Of a stretch of DNA of 8,876 nt, positions 1 through 5,758 are shown in pieces. The notes beneath the pieces are model-generated. The model was given only the letters and a program-made list of their open reading frames with translations, did not search any database and had not been told where the DNA came from. Location of the stretch: the NCBI GenBank assembly GCA_016791085.1, contig JAEUNN010000291.1, forward strand, positions 1 to 8,876, given 5' to 3'. The DNA is from Rhodocyclaceae bacterium. GTDB lineage: Bacteria; Pseudomonadota; Gammaproteobacteria; Burkholderiales; Rhodocyclaceae. The translations under genes and the position numbers were made by a program. The first letter of the stretch is position 1. Each line of letters opens with the position of its first letter.

Positions 1-12
1 GGGGGTGGGCGC

Positions 13-33
13 TGGTATAATCAGCGGTTTTTT
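13..33 (+). promoter_or_regulatory. folD operon promoter: extended -10 and T6 start region
   Basis: TATAAT at 16-21 is preceded by TG at 13-14 with one base between, which is an extended -10 element. The -35 region would fall at or beyond the left edge, so it cannot be judged. Transcription should start near 27-28, at G27 followed by six T (28-33), leaving a leader of about 18 bases with no visible Shine-Dalgarno sequence before the folD ATG at 46. The -10 box lies inside an inverted repeat, CGCTG (10-14) and CAGCG (22-26), so on sequence alone this could also be read as a small intrinsic terminator of an upstream gene. The perfect extended -10 and its position before folD favour a promoter. 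Confidence 0.6.
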
Positions 34-45
34 CGCCCCCTGGCC

Positions 46-909
46 ATGAGCGCGAAAATTATCGATGGCAACGCAATCGCCGCGCGCGTGCGTGCCGAAC
101 TCAAGCTGCGCGCGGAAAGCCTCGCCGCGCGCGGAACGCAGGCTTGTCTGGCGGTCATATTGGTCGGACAGGATCCGGCCTCCCACGTTTATGTGCGCAA
201 CAAGGTGCGCGCCTGCGAGCAGGCCGGACTCAAATCGCTCAAGTTCGAGTACCCGGCGGATGTCGCGCCGCAGACGGTATTCGATCAGATTGCGGCGCTC
301 AATGACGATCCGGCCGTGCACGGCATACTGGTGCAACTGCCGCTGCCGCCCCAGTTCGACGCGGCCGGCGTGCTGGAAGCCATTTCGCCACACAAGGATG
401 TCGATGGCTTTCATGCCATGAACGTCGGCGCGCTGGTGCAGGGCCGGCGCGCATTCGTCGCCTGCACCCCGGCCGGCTGCATGGAAATGCTCAAATCCGC
501 GGGGGTTGCGCTCAAGGGCGCGGAAGCCGTGGTGATAGGGCGCAGCAATATCGTGGGCAAGCCGATCGCGCTGTTGCTCATGCACGCGGGTGCGACCGTC
601 ACCATCTGCCATTCGCAAACCCGCGATCTGGCTGCGCATACTCGGCGCGCCGACGTGCTGATCGCCGCCGTGGGCCGCGCGCGCATGGTGAGCGCCGACA
701 TGGTGAAGCCCGGCGCGGTGGTCATAGACGTGGGCATCAATCGCCTGCCGGACGGCAAGTTGTGCGGCGACGTCGATTTCGATTCGGTGGTCCAGGTGGC
801 GGGGGCCATATCCCCGGTGCCGGGCGGCGTGGGGCCCATGACCATCACCATGCTGCTCGCCAATACGCTGCTGTCGGCCGAGCGCGCGGCGGGGATAAGC
901 GATGAATGA
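46..909 (+). CDS. folD: FolD, bifunctional methylene-THF dehydrogenase / methenyl-THF cyclohydrolase
   Basis: Cytosolic enzyme that oxidises 5,10-methylene-tetrahydrofolate with NADP+ and hydrolyses the methenyl product to 10-formyl-tetrahydrofolate, the one-carbon donor for purine synthesis and initiator-tRNA formylation. At 287 residues it matches the usual length (E. coli 288). The catalytic domain shows the Y49/K53 pair in YVRNK, the conserved VQLPLP at about 96-101 with Q97, and D120 in KDVDGFH. The Rossmann-type nucleotide-binding part begins with GRSNIVGKP at 165-173, and the signature PGGVGPMT is at 259-266. All expected catalytic residues are present. The ATG at 46 gives the family N-terminus, but no good Shine-Dalgarno site precedes it, in keeping with a very short leader. 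The stop overlaps the purE start by 8 bases, making it the first gene of a folD-purE-purK-tsaC operon. Six of its 17 isoleucine codons are ATA. Confidence 0.97.
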   Translation: MSAKIIDGNAIAARVRAELKLRAESLAARGTQACLAVILVGQDPASHVYVRNKVRACEQAGLKSLKFEYPADVAPQTVFDQIAALNDDPAVHGILVQLPLPPQFDAAGVLEAISPHKDVDGFHAMNVGALVQGRRAFVACTPAGCMEMLKSAGVALKGAEAVVIGRSNIVGKPIALLLMHAGATVTICHSQTRDLAAHTRRADVLIAAVGRARMVSADMVKPGAVVIDVGINRLPDGKLCGDVDFDSVVQVAGAISPVPGGVGPMTITMLLANTLLSAERAAGISDE

Positions 910-1411
910 ACCAACTGCCGCCGCAGTGCTGGTCGGCGTCGTGATGGGCTCCAATTCCGACTGGAGCACCATGCGCGCGGCCGCGCTCATCCTGGAACAG
1001 TTCGGCGTGCCGTTCGAGGCGCGCGTGGTGTCGGCGCACCGCACGCCGGACCTGCTGTTCGACTATGCTGCCGGCGCGCGTGCGCGCGGCTTGCGCGCAA
1101 TCATCGCCGGCGCGGGCGGCGCGGCCCATCTTCCGGGCATGCTGGCGGCCAAAACCACGCTGCCGGTACTGGGCGTGCCGGTGCAGTCCAAAGCTTTGTC
1201 GGGGCTGGATTCCTTGCTGTCCATCGTGCAGATGCCCAAAGGCGTGCCGGTGGCCACGTTTGCCATAGGCGAAGCCGGGGCGGCCAATGCCGCGCTATTC
1301 GCGGTGTCCATGCTGGCGGCAGGCGACGCGGATCTGGCCGACAGGCTGGATCAGTTCCGTTCCGCTCAAACCGCCAGCGTGCTTGCCATGAAGCTGGAAG
1401 CGCCGGAATGA
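902..1411 (+). CDS. purE: PurE, N5-carboxyaminoimidazole ribonucleotide mutase
   Basis: Catalyses the rearrangement of N5-CAIR to CAIR in de novo purine synthesis, acting on the product of PurK, which is encoded next. At 169 residues it is the normal length for class I bacterial PurE. GSNSD at 16-20 forms the phosphate-binding start of the Rossmann-like fold. SAHRTPD at 44-50 holds the catalytic histidine H46 (equivalent to E. coli H45), and AGAGGAAHLPGM at 69-80 is the substrate-loop signature. The presence of a separate purK shows this is the two-step mutase type rather than the animal-type direct carboxylase. The ATG at 902 lies within the end of folD (ATGAATGA, 8-base overlap), with GGGGA at 891-895 as a plausible ribosome site. 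It ends in a 4-base ATGA overlap with purK, so the two are probably translationally coupled. Confidence 0.97.
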   Translation: MNEPTAAAVLVGVVMGSNSDWSTMRAAALILEQFGVPFEARVVSAHRTPDLLFDYAAGARARGLRAIIAGAGGAAHLPGMLAAKTTLPVLGVPVQSKALSGLDSLLSIVQMPKGVPVATFAIGEAGAANAALFAVSMLAAGDADLADRLDQFRSAQTASVLAMKLEAPE

Positions 1412-2562
1412 AAATTTTGCCGCCCGCCACCCTGGGCGTGCTGGGTGGCGGACAACTCGGGCGCTTTTTCGTATTGGCGGCGCACGAACTGGGTTACCGC
1501 GTCGCGGTACTGGACCCGGATCCGCACAGCCCGGCCGGGCGCGCGGCGGATGTGCATCTGTGCGCGGCCTATGACGATCTGGCGGCGCTGGACCAGCTCG
1601 CGGGTCAGTGCGCGGCGGTCACCACCGAATTCGAGAACGTGCCGGCGGATACGCTGGCCTATTTGTCGAAATTCCTGCCCGTGCGCCCCAGCGCGGAATG
1701 CGTCGCGGTCGCGCAAAACCGCATCGCCGAAAAAGCTTTCTTGTGCGAGCGCGGATTTGCCGTGGGTCCGTATGCAGTCGTGCGCTGTCTGGAGGATATC
1801 GACGGCTTGCCGGCCGGTCTGTTTCCGGGCGTGCTCAAGGTGAGCCGCTTCGGCTACGACGGCAAGGGCCAGGCGCGCGTACTCGACCACAATCAGGCCA
1901 AGCTGGCCTGGCAGCGATTTGGCGCCGAGGCGTGCGTGCTGGAGCAATTGCTGGCCCTGCAGACCGAATTGTCCTGCGTGGTGGCGCGCGATGCGCAAGG
2001 CGAAATGCAGGCGTTTCCGGTGGCCGAAAATTCCCATCGCCACGGCATACTCGACATGAGCGTGGCGCCGGCACCGGTCGAGGGCAGCCTGTGCGCCGAG
2101 GCCGAACAGGCGGCCATGGGCATCGCGGCAGAACTGGGTTACGTCGGGGTAATGGCGGTGGAGTTTTTCGTCACCGACGGCGGCCTGCTGGTCAATGAAA
2201 TTGCGCCGCGGCCGCACAACAGCGGGCATTACACGCTGGACGCCTGTTCGGTATCGCAATTCGAGCAGCAAGTGCGCGCGCTGGCAGGACTGCCACTGCA
2301 TGCGGTGGTGCAGCACAGTACGGCGGTCATGGTGAATCTGCTCGGCGATCTGTGGTACGCCGCCGATCCGGCGTACGCCCACGAGCCACCTTGGGCTGCC
2401 ATATTGGCCGTACCGCAATTGAAACTGCATCTTTACCGCAAACACCATGCCCGTCCGGGCCGCAAAATGGGGCATTTCACGGTGTTGGGCCGCGATACGG
2501 CCTCGCGCGTGGTGAAAATTGCGCTGGCCGCGCGCGCGGCCGTCGGCGTGCGTGATGACTGA
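1408..2562 (+). CDS. purK: PurK, N5-carboxyaminoimidazole ribonucleotide synthase
   Basis: ATP-grasp enzyme that converts AIR, bicarbonate and ATP to N5-CAIR, the substrate of PurE. It has 384 residues, slightly longer than E. coli PurK (355) and typical for this group. The N-terminal pre-ATP-grasp domain starts with GVLGGGQLGRF at 10-20, and TTEFENVP is at 72-79. The ATP-grasp region contains KVSRFGYDGKGQ at 144-155, the glycine-rich loop, and VLEQ at 177-180. The metal- and substrate-binding end NEIAPRPHNSGHYT is at 263-276, followed by the C-terminal NLLGD element at 310-314. Nothing essential seems to be missing. The start is fixed by the ATGA overlap with purE and by TGGAAG about 7 bases upstream. 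Its last 8 bases overlap the tsaC start (ATGACTGA), again suggesting coupling. Confidence 0.97.
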   Translation: MKILPPATLGVLGGGQLGRFFVLAAHELGYRVAVLDPDPHSPAGRAADVHLCAAYDDLAALDQLAGQCAAVTTEFENVPADTLAYLSKFLPVRPSAECVAVAQNRIAEKAFLCERGFAVGPYAVVRCLEDIDGLPAGLFPGVLKVSRFGYDGKGQARVLDHNQAKLAWQRFGAEACVLEQLLALQTELSCVVARDAQGEMQAFPVAENSHRHGILDMSVAPAPVEGSLCAEAEQAAMGIAAELGYVGVMAVEFFVTDGGLLVNEIAPRPHNSGHYTLDACSVSQFEQQVRALAGLPLHAVVQHSTAVMVNLLGDLWYAADPAYAHEPPWAAILAVPQLKLHLYRKHHARPGRKMGHFTVLGRDTASRVVKIALAARAAVGVRDD

Positions 2563-3550
2563 TGGAAATATCGCGTGCGCGGTCGAGTTGTTGCGCGCGG
2601 GAGAACTGGTCGCGATTCCGACCGAAACCGTGTATGGCCTGGCCGCGGATGCGCGCAGTGCCGACGCCGTGCGCAAGATATTTGCGGCCAAGGGGCGGCC
2701 GGCCGATCATCCGCTCATCGTCCATGTTCCCGATGCCGGCGCATTGCCGCATTGGGCGCGCGATGTGCCCGAGGCGGCGCTGCAACTTGCCGCGGCGTTC
2801 TGGCCGGGGCCGCTCACACTGATATTGCCGCGCGCGCGCGGCGTACCCGATGCGGTATGCGGCGGGCAGGACAGCATAGGTTTGCGGGTGCCCGGCCACC
2901 CCATGGCGCTCGAATTGCTGCGCGCTTTCGGCGGTGGACTGGCGGCGCCGTCGGCCAATCGTTACGGGCGCATCAGCCCGACCACGGCGGCGCACGTCGC
3001 GGCGGAATTTGGCGCCGGCCAGATTGCCATGGTGCTGGACGGTGGCCCCTGCAGTATCGGCCTGGAATCGACCATTCTGGATTTGACGCGCGGCGAGCCG
3101 GCCATACTGCGCCCCGGTGCGATAGACGCCGCGCAGATCGCCGCCGTGCTGGGCCGCGAACCGGGTGCGCCGGCGCCGGACGCGCCGCGTGTGCCGGGCG
3201 CGCTGGCCGCGCATTACGCGCCGCGCACGCCGCTCTTGTTGGCCGCGCACGACACCCTGGCCGCCACGGTAGCCGAGGCCGGCGCGGGCGGCAGGCGCTG
3301 TGCTGTGTTGCTGCAGGCGGTCCATGAACAAGCTTTGCGTGCTGCCCTGGCGCCCGGCAATGCGATCTGCCACCTGCGCCGCATGCCGGCTGCGGCCTCC
3401 GACTACGCGCGCGCGCTGTACGCGGCCTTGCGCGAGGCGGATGCCGCGGGCGCCGATCTGATCGTGCTCGAAGCGCCGCCCGCCACGCCGCAATGGCTGG
3501 CCGTGCGCGACCGGCTGGGGCGTGCCGCGACCGGTTCGGGCAGCGGCTGA
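2555..3550 (+). CDS. tsaC: L-threonylcarbamoyladenylate synthase, Sua5 type (TsaC/YwlC family)
   Basis: Makes threonylcarbamoyl-AMP from threonine, bicarbonate and ATP, the first step of the universal t6A37 modification of ANN-decoding tRNAs; TsaD and partners then transfer the group. It is the long two-domain Sua5 form (331 residues), not the short E. coli TsaC. The YrdC-like domain covers about 1-200, with PTETVYGLA at 22-30, KGRPADHPL at 46-54, SAN at 133-135 and ESTILDL at 171-177. The linker signature VPGALAAHYAPRTPL at 213-227 leads into the C-terminal Sua5 domain, ending with LIVLEAPP at 302-309. I chose the ATG at 2555 over an in-frame TTG at 2519: it gives the family N-terminus and an 8-base overlap with purK. 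No clear Shine-Dalgarno site is seen, so translation probably depends on ribosomes finishing purK. Its stop lies 9 bases from the stop of the convergent DUF4337 gene. The symbol sua5 or ywlC is equally valid. Confidence 0.93.
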   Translation: MTDGNIACAVELLRAGELVAIPTETVYGLAADARSADAVRKIFAAKGRPADHPLIVHVPDAGALPHWARDVPEAALQLAAAFWPGPLTLILPRARGVPDAVCGGQDSIGLRVPGHPMALELLRAFGGGLAAPSANRYGRISPTTAAHVAAEFGAGQIAMVLDGGPCSIGLESTILDLTRGEPAILRPGAIDAAQIAAVLGREPGAPAPDAPRVPGALAAHYAPRTPLLLAAHDTLAATVAEAGAGGRRCAVLLQAVHEQALRAALAPGNAICHLRRMPAAASDYARALYAALREADAAGADLIVLEAPPATPQWLAVRDRLGRAATGSGSG

Positions 3551-3559
3551 ACCCGCCCG

Positions 3560-4132
3560 CTACAGGTGCGCGAGCGCCAGCGCGGCCACCGCGACGCCGC
3601 CCGCAGCCGTGCCTATGCTGGTCCAGAACAGCCATTTGCGCCGCGTGAGCAAGGTGATCGCGGCGAGCGATATGGCAACCTGCATGAGCGTCATGGCCTG
3701 CGCCCAGCGGTGGTGTTCGTGCAGGGAATGTTCGCTCTTCTCGTCCGCGGCGCGTGACTCGGCTTCCAGCTTTTCGGCGCTGGCCTTGATGTCGGCTTTT
3801 TCCGCCTTGTAGCGTTCCACTTCGTCCAGATAGCGTTGTTTGTCGGCGCTGGTCACGATCGCCGCGGCCAGTTCGGCCAGATTTTGCTTGTTGCTTTTGG
3901 CCTGGTAGTAATTCCACTGGTTCGCGGCTTCGGTCTTTTTGATGGCCGCATCGTTCTTGTGCAGCATCGCGGCGTTCTGGGTCGCGCCGCCCTCGTAGCC
4001 GAACAACGCCCCCAAGGTTGCAAGTATGGCGGTCATGACGGCGATGCCGGCGGCGAAGCGGTCGCCGCCGTGGCCGCCATGTTCCACCGCGTGGTCATGC
4101 GGCCCGTGCACGTGAAAGTGGTGCCCACTCAT
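3560..4132 (-). CDS. DUF4337-type small membrane protein with histidine-rich N-terminus
   Basis: A 190-residue protein that I match to the DUF4337 family from overall pattern; its function is unknown. The first 21 residues contain eight histidines (H4, H5, H7, H9, H12, H14, H18, H21), a possible metal-binding tail. A hydrophobic segment at about 26-46 is followed by a long charged, alanine-rich helical stretch (about 58-140) that is probably a coiled coil, with NQWNYYQAKSNKQN at 71-84. Two more hydrophobic segments lie at about 145-162 and 167-190, separated by a positive TRRK. The layout suggests one plus two inner-membrane helices with a soluble coiled coil between. The start at 4132 is supported by GGAG 9 bases upstream; a longer ORF to 4195 has no such support. 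It lies about 100 bases after folA on the same strand and may be cotranscribed. Nothing in the sequence ties it to folate chemistry. Confidence 0.8.
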   Translation of the reverse strand: MSGHHFHVHGPHDHAVEHGGHGGDRFAAGIAVMTAILATLGALFGYEGGATQNAAMLHKNDAAIKKTEAANQWNYYQAKSNKQNLAELAAAIVTSADKQRYLDEVERYKAEKADIKASAEKLEAESRAADEKSEHSLHEHHRWAQAMTLMQVAISLAAITLLTRRKWLFWTSIGTAAGGVAVAALALAHL

Positions 4133-4141
4133 GGTTATCAA

Positions 4142-4145
4142 CTCC
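4142..4145 (-). promoter_or_regulatory. Ribosome binding site for the DUF4337 gene
   Basis: The minus strand reads GGAG here, 9 bases before the ATG at 4132. This site decides the start against the 21-residue longer reading from 4195, which has no such site and begins with a basic, low-complexity stretch not expected for the family. Confidence 0.6.
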
Positions 4146-4168
4146 GTGTAAGTCTGTAGGTTGGGGTG

Positions 4169-4185
4169 CCGGCGCCGCGCGCCGG
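4169..4185. repeat. Perfect GC inverted repeat between folA and the DUF4337 gene
   Basis: CCGGCGC (4169-4175) and GCGCCGG (4179-4185) form a perfect 7-bp stem around a 3-base loop. No T run follows on either strand, so it is not a standard intrinsic terminator. It lies in the leader of the DUF4337 gene about 25 bases before its GGAG site. It could act as an mRNA stability or processing hairpin, or simply reflect GC-rich spacer DNA. Confidence 0.5.
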
Positions 4186-4198
4186 TCGGGGCCACTGG

Positions 4199-4204
4199 AT
4201 TTTA
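4199..4204 (-). promoter_or_regulatory. Possible -10 box for the DUF4337 gene
   Basis: The minus strand reads TAAAAT here, in an otherwise very GC-rich spacer. No convincing -35 hexamer lies 16-18 bases upstream. If used, transcription would begin near 4192 and give a leader of about 60 bases that includes the hairpin at 4169-4185. The alternative is cotranscription from thyA-folA only. Confidence 0.3.
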
Positions 4205-4207
4205 CGG

Positions 4208-4226
4208 CCTGCCGCGCTGCGGCGGG
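4208..4226. repeat. Imperfect inverted repeat just after folA
   Basis: CCTGCCGC (4208-4215) pairs with GCGGCGGG (4219-4226) around a GCT loop, with one non-Watson-Crick position. It begins 10 bases beyond the folA stop on the minus strand. No T tract follows in the folA direction, so it is at best a weak or Rho-assisted end, or a 3' stabilising hairpin of the thyA-folA message. Confidence 0.35.
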
Positions 4227-4235
4227 AAATGCAAT

Positions 4236-4739
4236 TCAGTCGGATTTGCGCCGCTCATACACGGCGAAATCGAATTCCAGGCCCTGTGCGGATATTTGTG
4301 CCTCGCGCCGGATTTCCCGCCACAGGCGGGTGTCGCGCGGCGGAAACAGCGTGTCGCCGGGATAATCGGCGTGAATTTCGGTCAGATACAGCCGGTCCGC
4401 CAGCCCCAGCGCCAGGGCGTATATCTGCGCGCCGCCGATCACGAAACACTCATCCGCGCCGGGGCTTGCGCGCGCGATGCCCAGCGCCGCGGCGAGATCG
4501 GAGGCCGCCCGCACGCCGTCCGGCAGTGCCGCGGCATTGCGCGTTACGACGATATTCGTGCGCCCGGGCAGGGCGCCCGGCAGCGAGCGCCAGGTATTGC
4601 CGCCCATGATGATGGGGTGGCCGGTGGTGAGCCGGCGGAAATGGCGTAAATCTTCCGGCAGGCGCCAGGGCAGCGTATTGCCGGCCCCGATCACGCCATT
4701 GGCTGCCAGCGCCGCGATCAGTGCAATGCGTGGCGGCAT
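4236..4739 (-). CDS. folA: FolA, dihydrofolate reductase
   Basis: Reduces dihydrofolate to tetrahydrofolate with NADPH, regenerating the folate oxidised by ThyA, encoded just upstream. At 167 residues it has the usual chromosomal DHFR length (E. coli 159). NGVIGAGNTLPWRLPEDL at 14-31 carries the Met20-type loop, W25 and the catalytic acid D30 (equivalent to E. coli W22 and D27). LPGRTN at 57-62 includes the folate-binding R60. VIGGAQIY is the nucleotide-binding glycine pair region, LYLTEI holds the conserved threonine, and the C-terminus matches the family. One oddity is that the normally MGRxT cofactor-binding element reads MGGNT at 45-49, with glycine at the position of E. coli R44; R67 in VVTRN might take over part of the 2'-phosphate contact. 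The gene starts 3 bases after the thyA stop, without a clear Shine-Dalgarno sequence, so translation is probably coupled to thyA. Confidence 0.95.
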   Translation of the reverse strand: MPPRIALIAALAANGVIGAGNTLPWRLPEDLRHFRRLTTGHPIIMGGNTWRSLPGALPGRTNIVVTRNAAALPDGVRAASDLAAALGIARASPGADECFVIGGAQIYALALGLADRLYLTEIHADYPGDTLFPPRDTRLWREIRREAQISAQGLEFDFAVYERRKSD

Positions 4740-4742
4740 GAT

Positions 4743-5537
4743 CTAGACCGCGATGGGCGCGGCAATGTGCGGGTGGGGGTCGTAATTTTCCAGCCGGAAG
4801 TGCTCATAGCGGAAATCCGCCAGGTCTTTCACGGCCGGGTCCAGCCACATGGTCGGCAGCGGGCGCGGCGCGCGCCCAAGCTGGGTGCGCGCCTGTTCCA
4901 GGTGATTGGAATAAAGGTGTGCGTCACCCAGGGTGTGCACGAATTCGCCCGGCTGATAGCCGCACACCTGGGCCAGCATCAGGGTGAGCAGGGCGTAGCT
5001 CGCAATATTGAACGGCACTCCAAGAAATATGTCGGCGCTGCGCTGATACAGCTGGCATGACAGGCGGTCCCCGGCAACATAGAACTGAAACAGCGCATGG
5101 CAGGGCGGTAGGGCCATTTGGTCGACGTCGGCGGGGTTCCAGGCGCTCACGATATGGCGGCGCGAATCGGGATTGCGCTGCAAGCTTTCCACCAGCCGCC
5201 CGATCTGGTCTATCGTGCGCCTGTCGGGGGCTTCCCAGCGGCGCCACTGCTTGCCATACACCGGCCCCAGTTCGCCGGATGCGTCGGCCCAGTCGTCCCA
5301 GATCGAGACGCCGTGCTGTTTGAGATATGCGATATTGGTGTCGCCGCGCAGAAACCACAGCAGTTCGTGGATGATGGAGCGCAGGTGCAGCTTTTTCGTG
5401 GTCAGCAGAGGAAAGCCCTGCTGTAGGTCAAAACGCATCTGCCAGCCAAAAACCGATAAAGTGCCGGTACCGGTGCGATCGGTTTTGGCGTGGCCGTGCT
5501 CGAGCACGTGGCGCATCAGGTCGAGATACTGCTGCAT
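4743..5537 (-). CDS. thyA: ThyA, thymidylate synthase
   Basis: Methylates dUMP to dTMP using 5,10-methylene-tetrahydrofolate and releases dihydrofolate, which FolA recycles. Starting at the second of two adjacent ATG codons gives 264 residues, exactly the E. coli length. In that numbering the catalytic cysteine in PPCHALFQFYV is C146, with R21, R126/R127, R166, S167, D169, N177, H207 and Y209 also at their E. coli positions. The first ATG (5540) would add one methionine. A longer open frame reaching 5699 adds 53 unrelated residues and crosses the predicted promoter, so I reject it. No Shine-Dalgarno site is evident before either ATG. It is the first gene of thyA-folA, possibly continuing to DUF4337, and is divergent from the PilZ-like gene. 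The residue-by-residue agreement makes the identity nearly certain. Confidence 0.97.
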   Translation of the reverse strand: MQQYLDLMRHVLEHGHAKTDRTGTGTLSVFGWQMRFDLQQGFPLLTTKKLHLRSIIHELLWFLRGDTNIAYLKQHGVSIWDDWADASGELGPVYGKQWRRWEAPDRRTIDQIGRLVESLQRNPDSRRHIVSAWNPADVDQMALPPCHALFQFYVAGDRLSCQLYQRSADIFLGVPFNIASYALLTLMLAQVCGYQPGEFVHTLGDAHLYSNHLEQARTQLGRAPRPLPTMWLDPAVKDLADFRYEHFRLENYDPHPHIAAPIAV

Positions 5538-5553
5538 CATTGTGCGCGCTGAA

Positions 5554-5575
5554 CGAAAACACCGCGATTTTATCG
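5554..5575 (-). promoter_or_regulatory. thyA promoter: -10 box in inverted repeat followed by T4
   Basis: The minus strand reads TAAAAT at 5572-5567 inside the inverted repeat CGAT-AAA-ATCG (5575-5565). A G at 5560, 7 bases past the -10, begins GTTTTCG and is the likely start point, giving a leader of about 20 bases. No good -35 hexamer is seen. The upstream neighbour is divergent, so a terminator reading of this small hairpin plus T run has no transcript to end. The same layout occurs before folD and yjgA. Confidence 0.5.
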
Positions 5576-5603
5576 AATGATCGCGCCGCGTTTGTGCCGA
5601 GCT

Positions 5604-5630
5604 TTGAAAAAGCAGGGAAAACGCTATAGG
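5604..5630 (+). promoter_or_regulatory. Possible promoter for the PilZ-like gene
   Basis: TTGAAA (5604-5609) and TATAGG (5625-5630) are separated by 15 bases, shorter than the preferred 17, so the site would be moderate. It points toward the gene starting at 5759 and would give a leader of about 120 bases. TATAGG is flanked by ACGC (5621-5624) and GCGT (5633-5636). The rest of the thyA/PilZ-like spacer holds nothing else I can recognise. Confidence 0.35.
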
Positions 5631-5758
5631 ATGCGTGGGGTGCGTAAGCGGGCCGCGCAGGAAATGTGGCGTGAGCGGCGGCCCGGCAGCTGCAGGCACA
5701 TGGCCTGCGTGCGCCGGAACACCCGGCCAAGCGCGGATGTTTGACGGATATCGGGCCT

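Noticed and set aside
1366..2691. 441-codon open frame on the minus strand across purK
   Set aside because: It is the complement of purK, which is fully conserved on the plus strand. The product is basic and low in complexity with no recognisable domain, and long antisense frames are expected in GC-rich DNA.
2477..3493. 338-codon open frame on the minus strand across the Sua5-type gene
   Set aside because: Arginine- and glycine-rich shadow of a clearly conserved gene; no family resemblance and no start signal.
2973..3917. 314-codon open frame on the minus strand across the end of the Sua5-type gene and the DUF4337 gene
   Set aside because: It overlaps the better supported DUF4337 frame on the same strand and the Sua5-type gene on the other; its composition is Arg/Ala/Pro-rich noise.
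4743..5699. ThyA extended by 53 N-terminal residues
   Set aside because: The start at 5537 reproduces the E. coli length and residue numbering exactly; the extension has no similarity and spans the predicted promoter.
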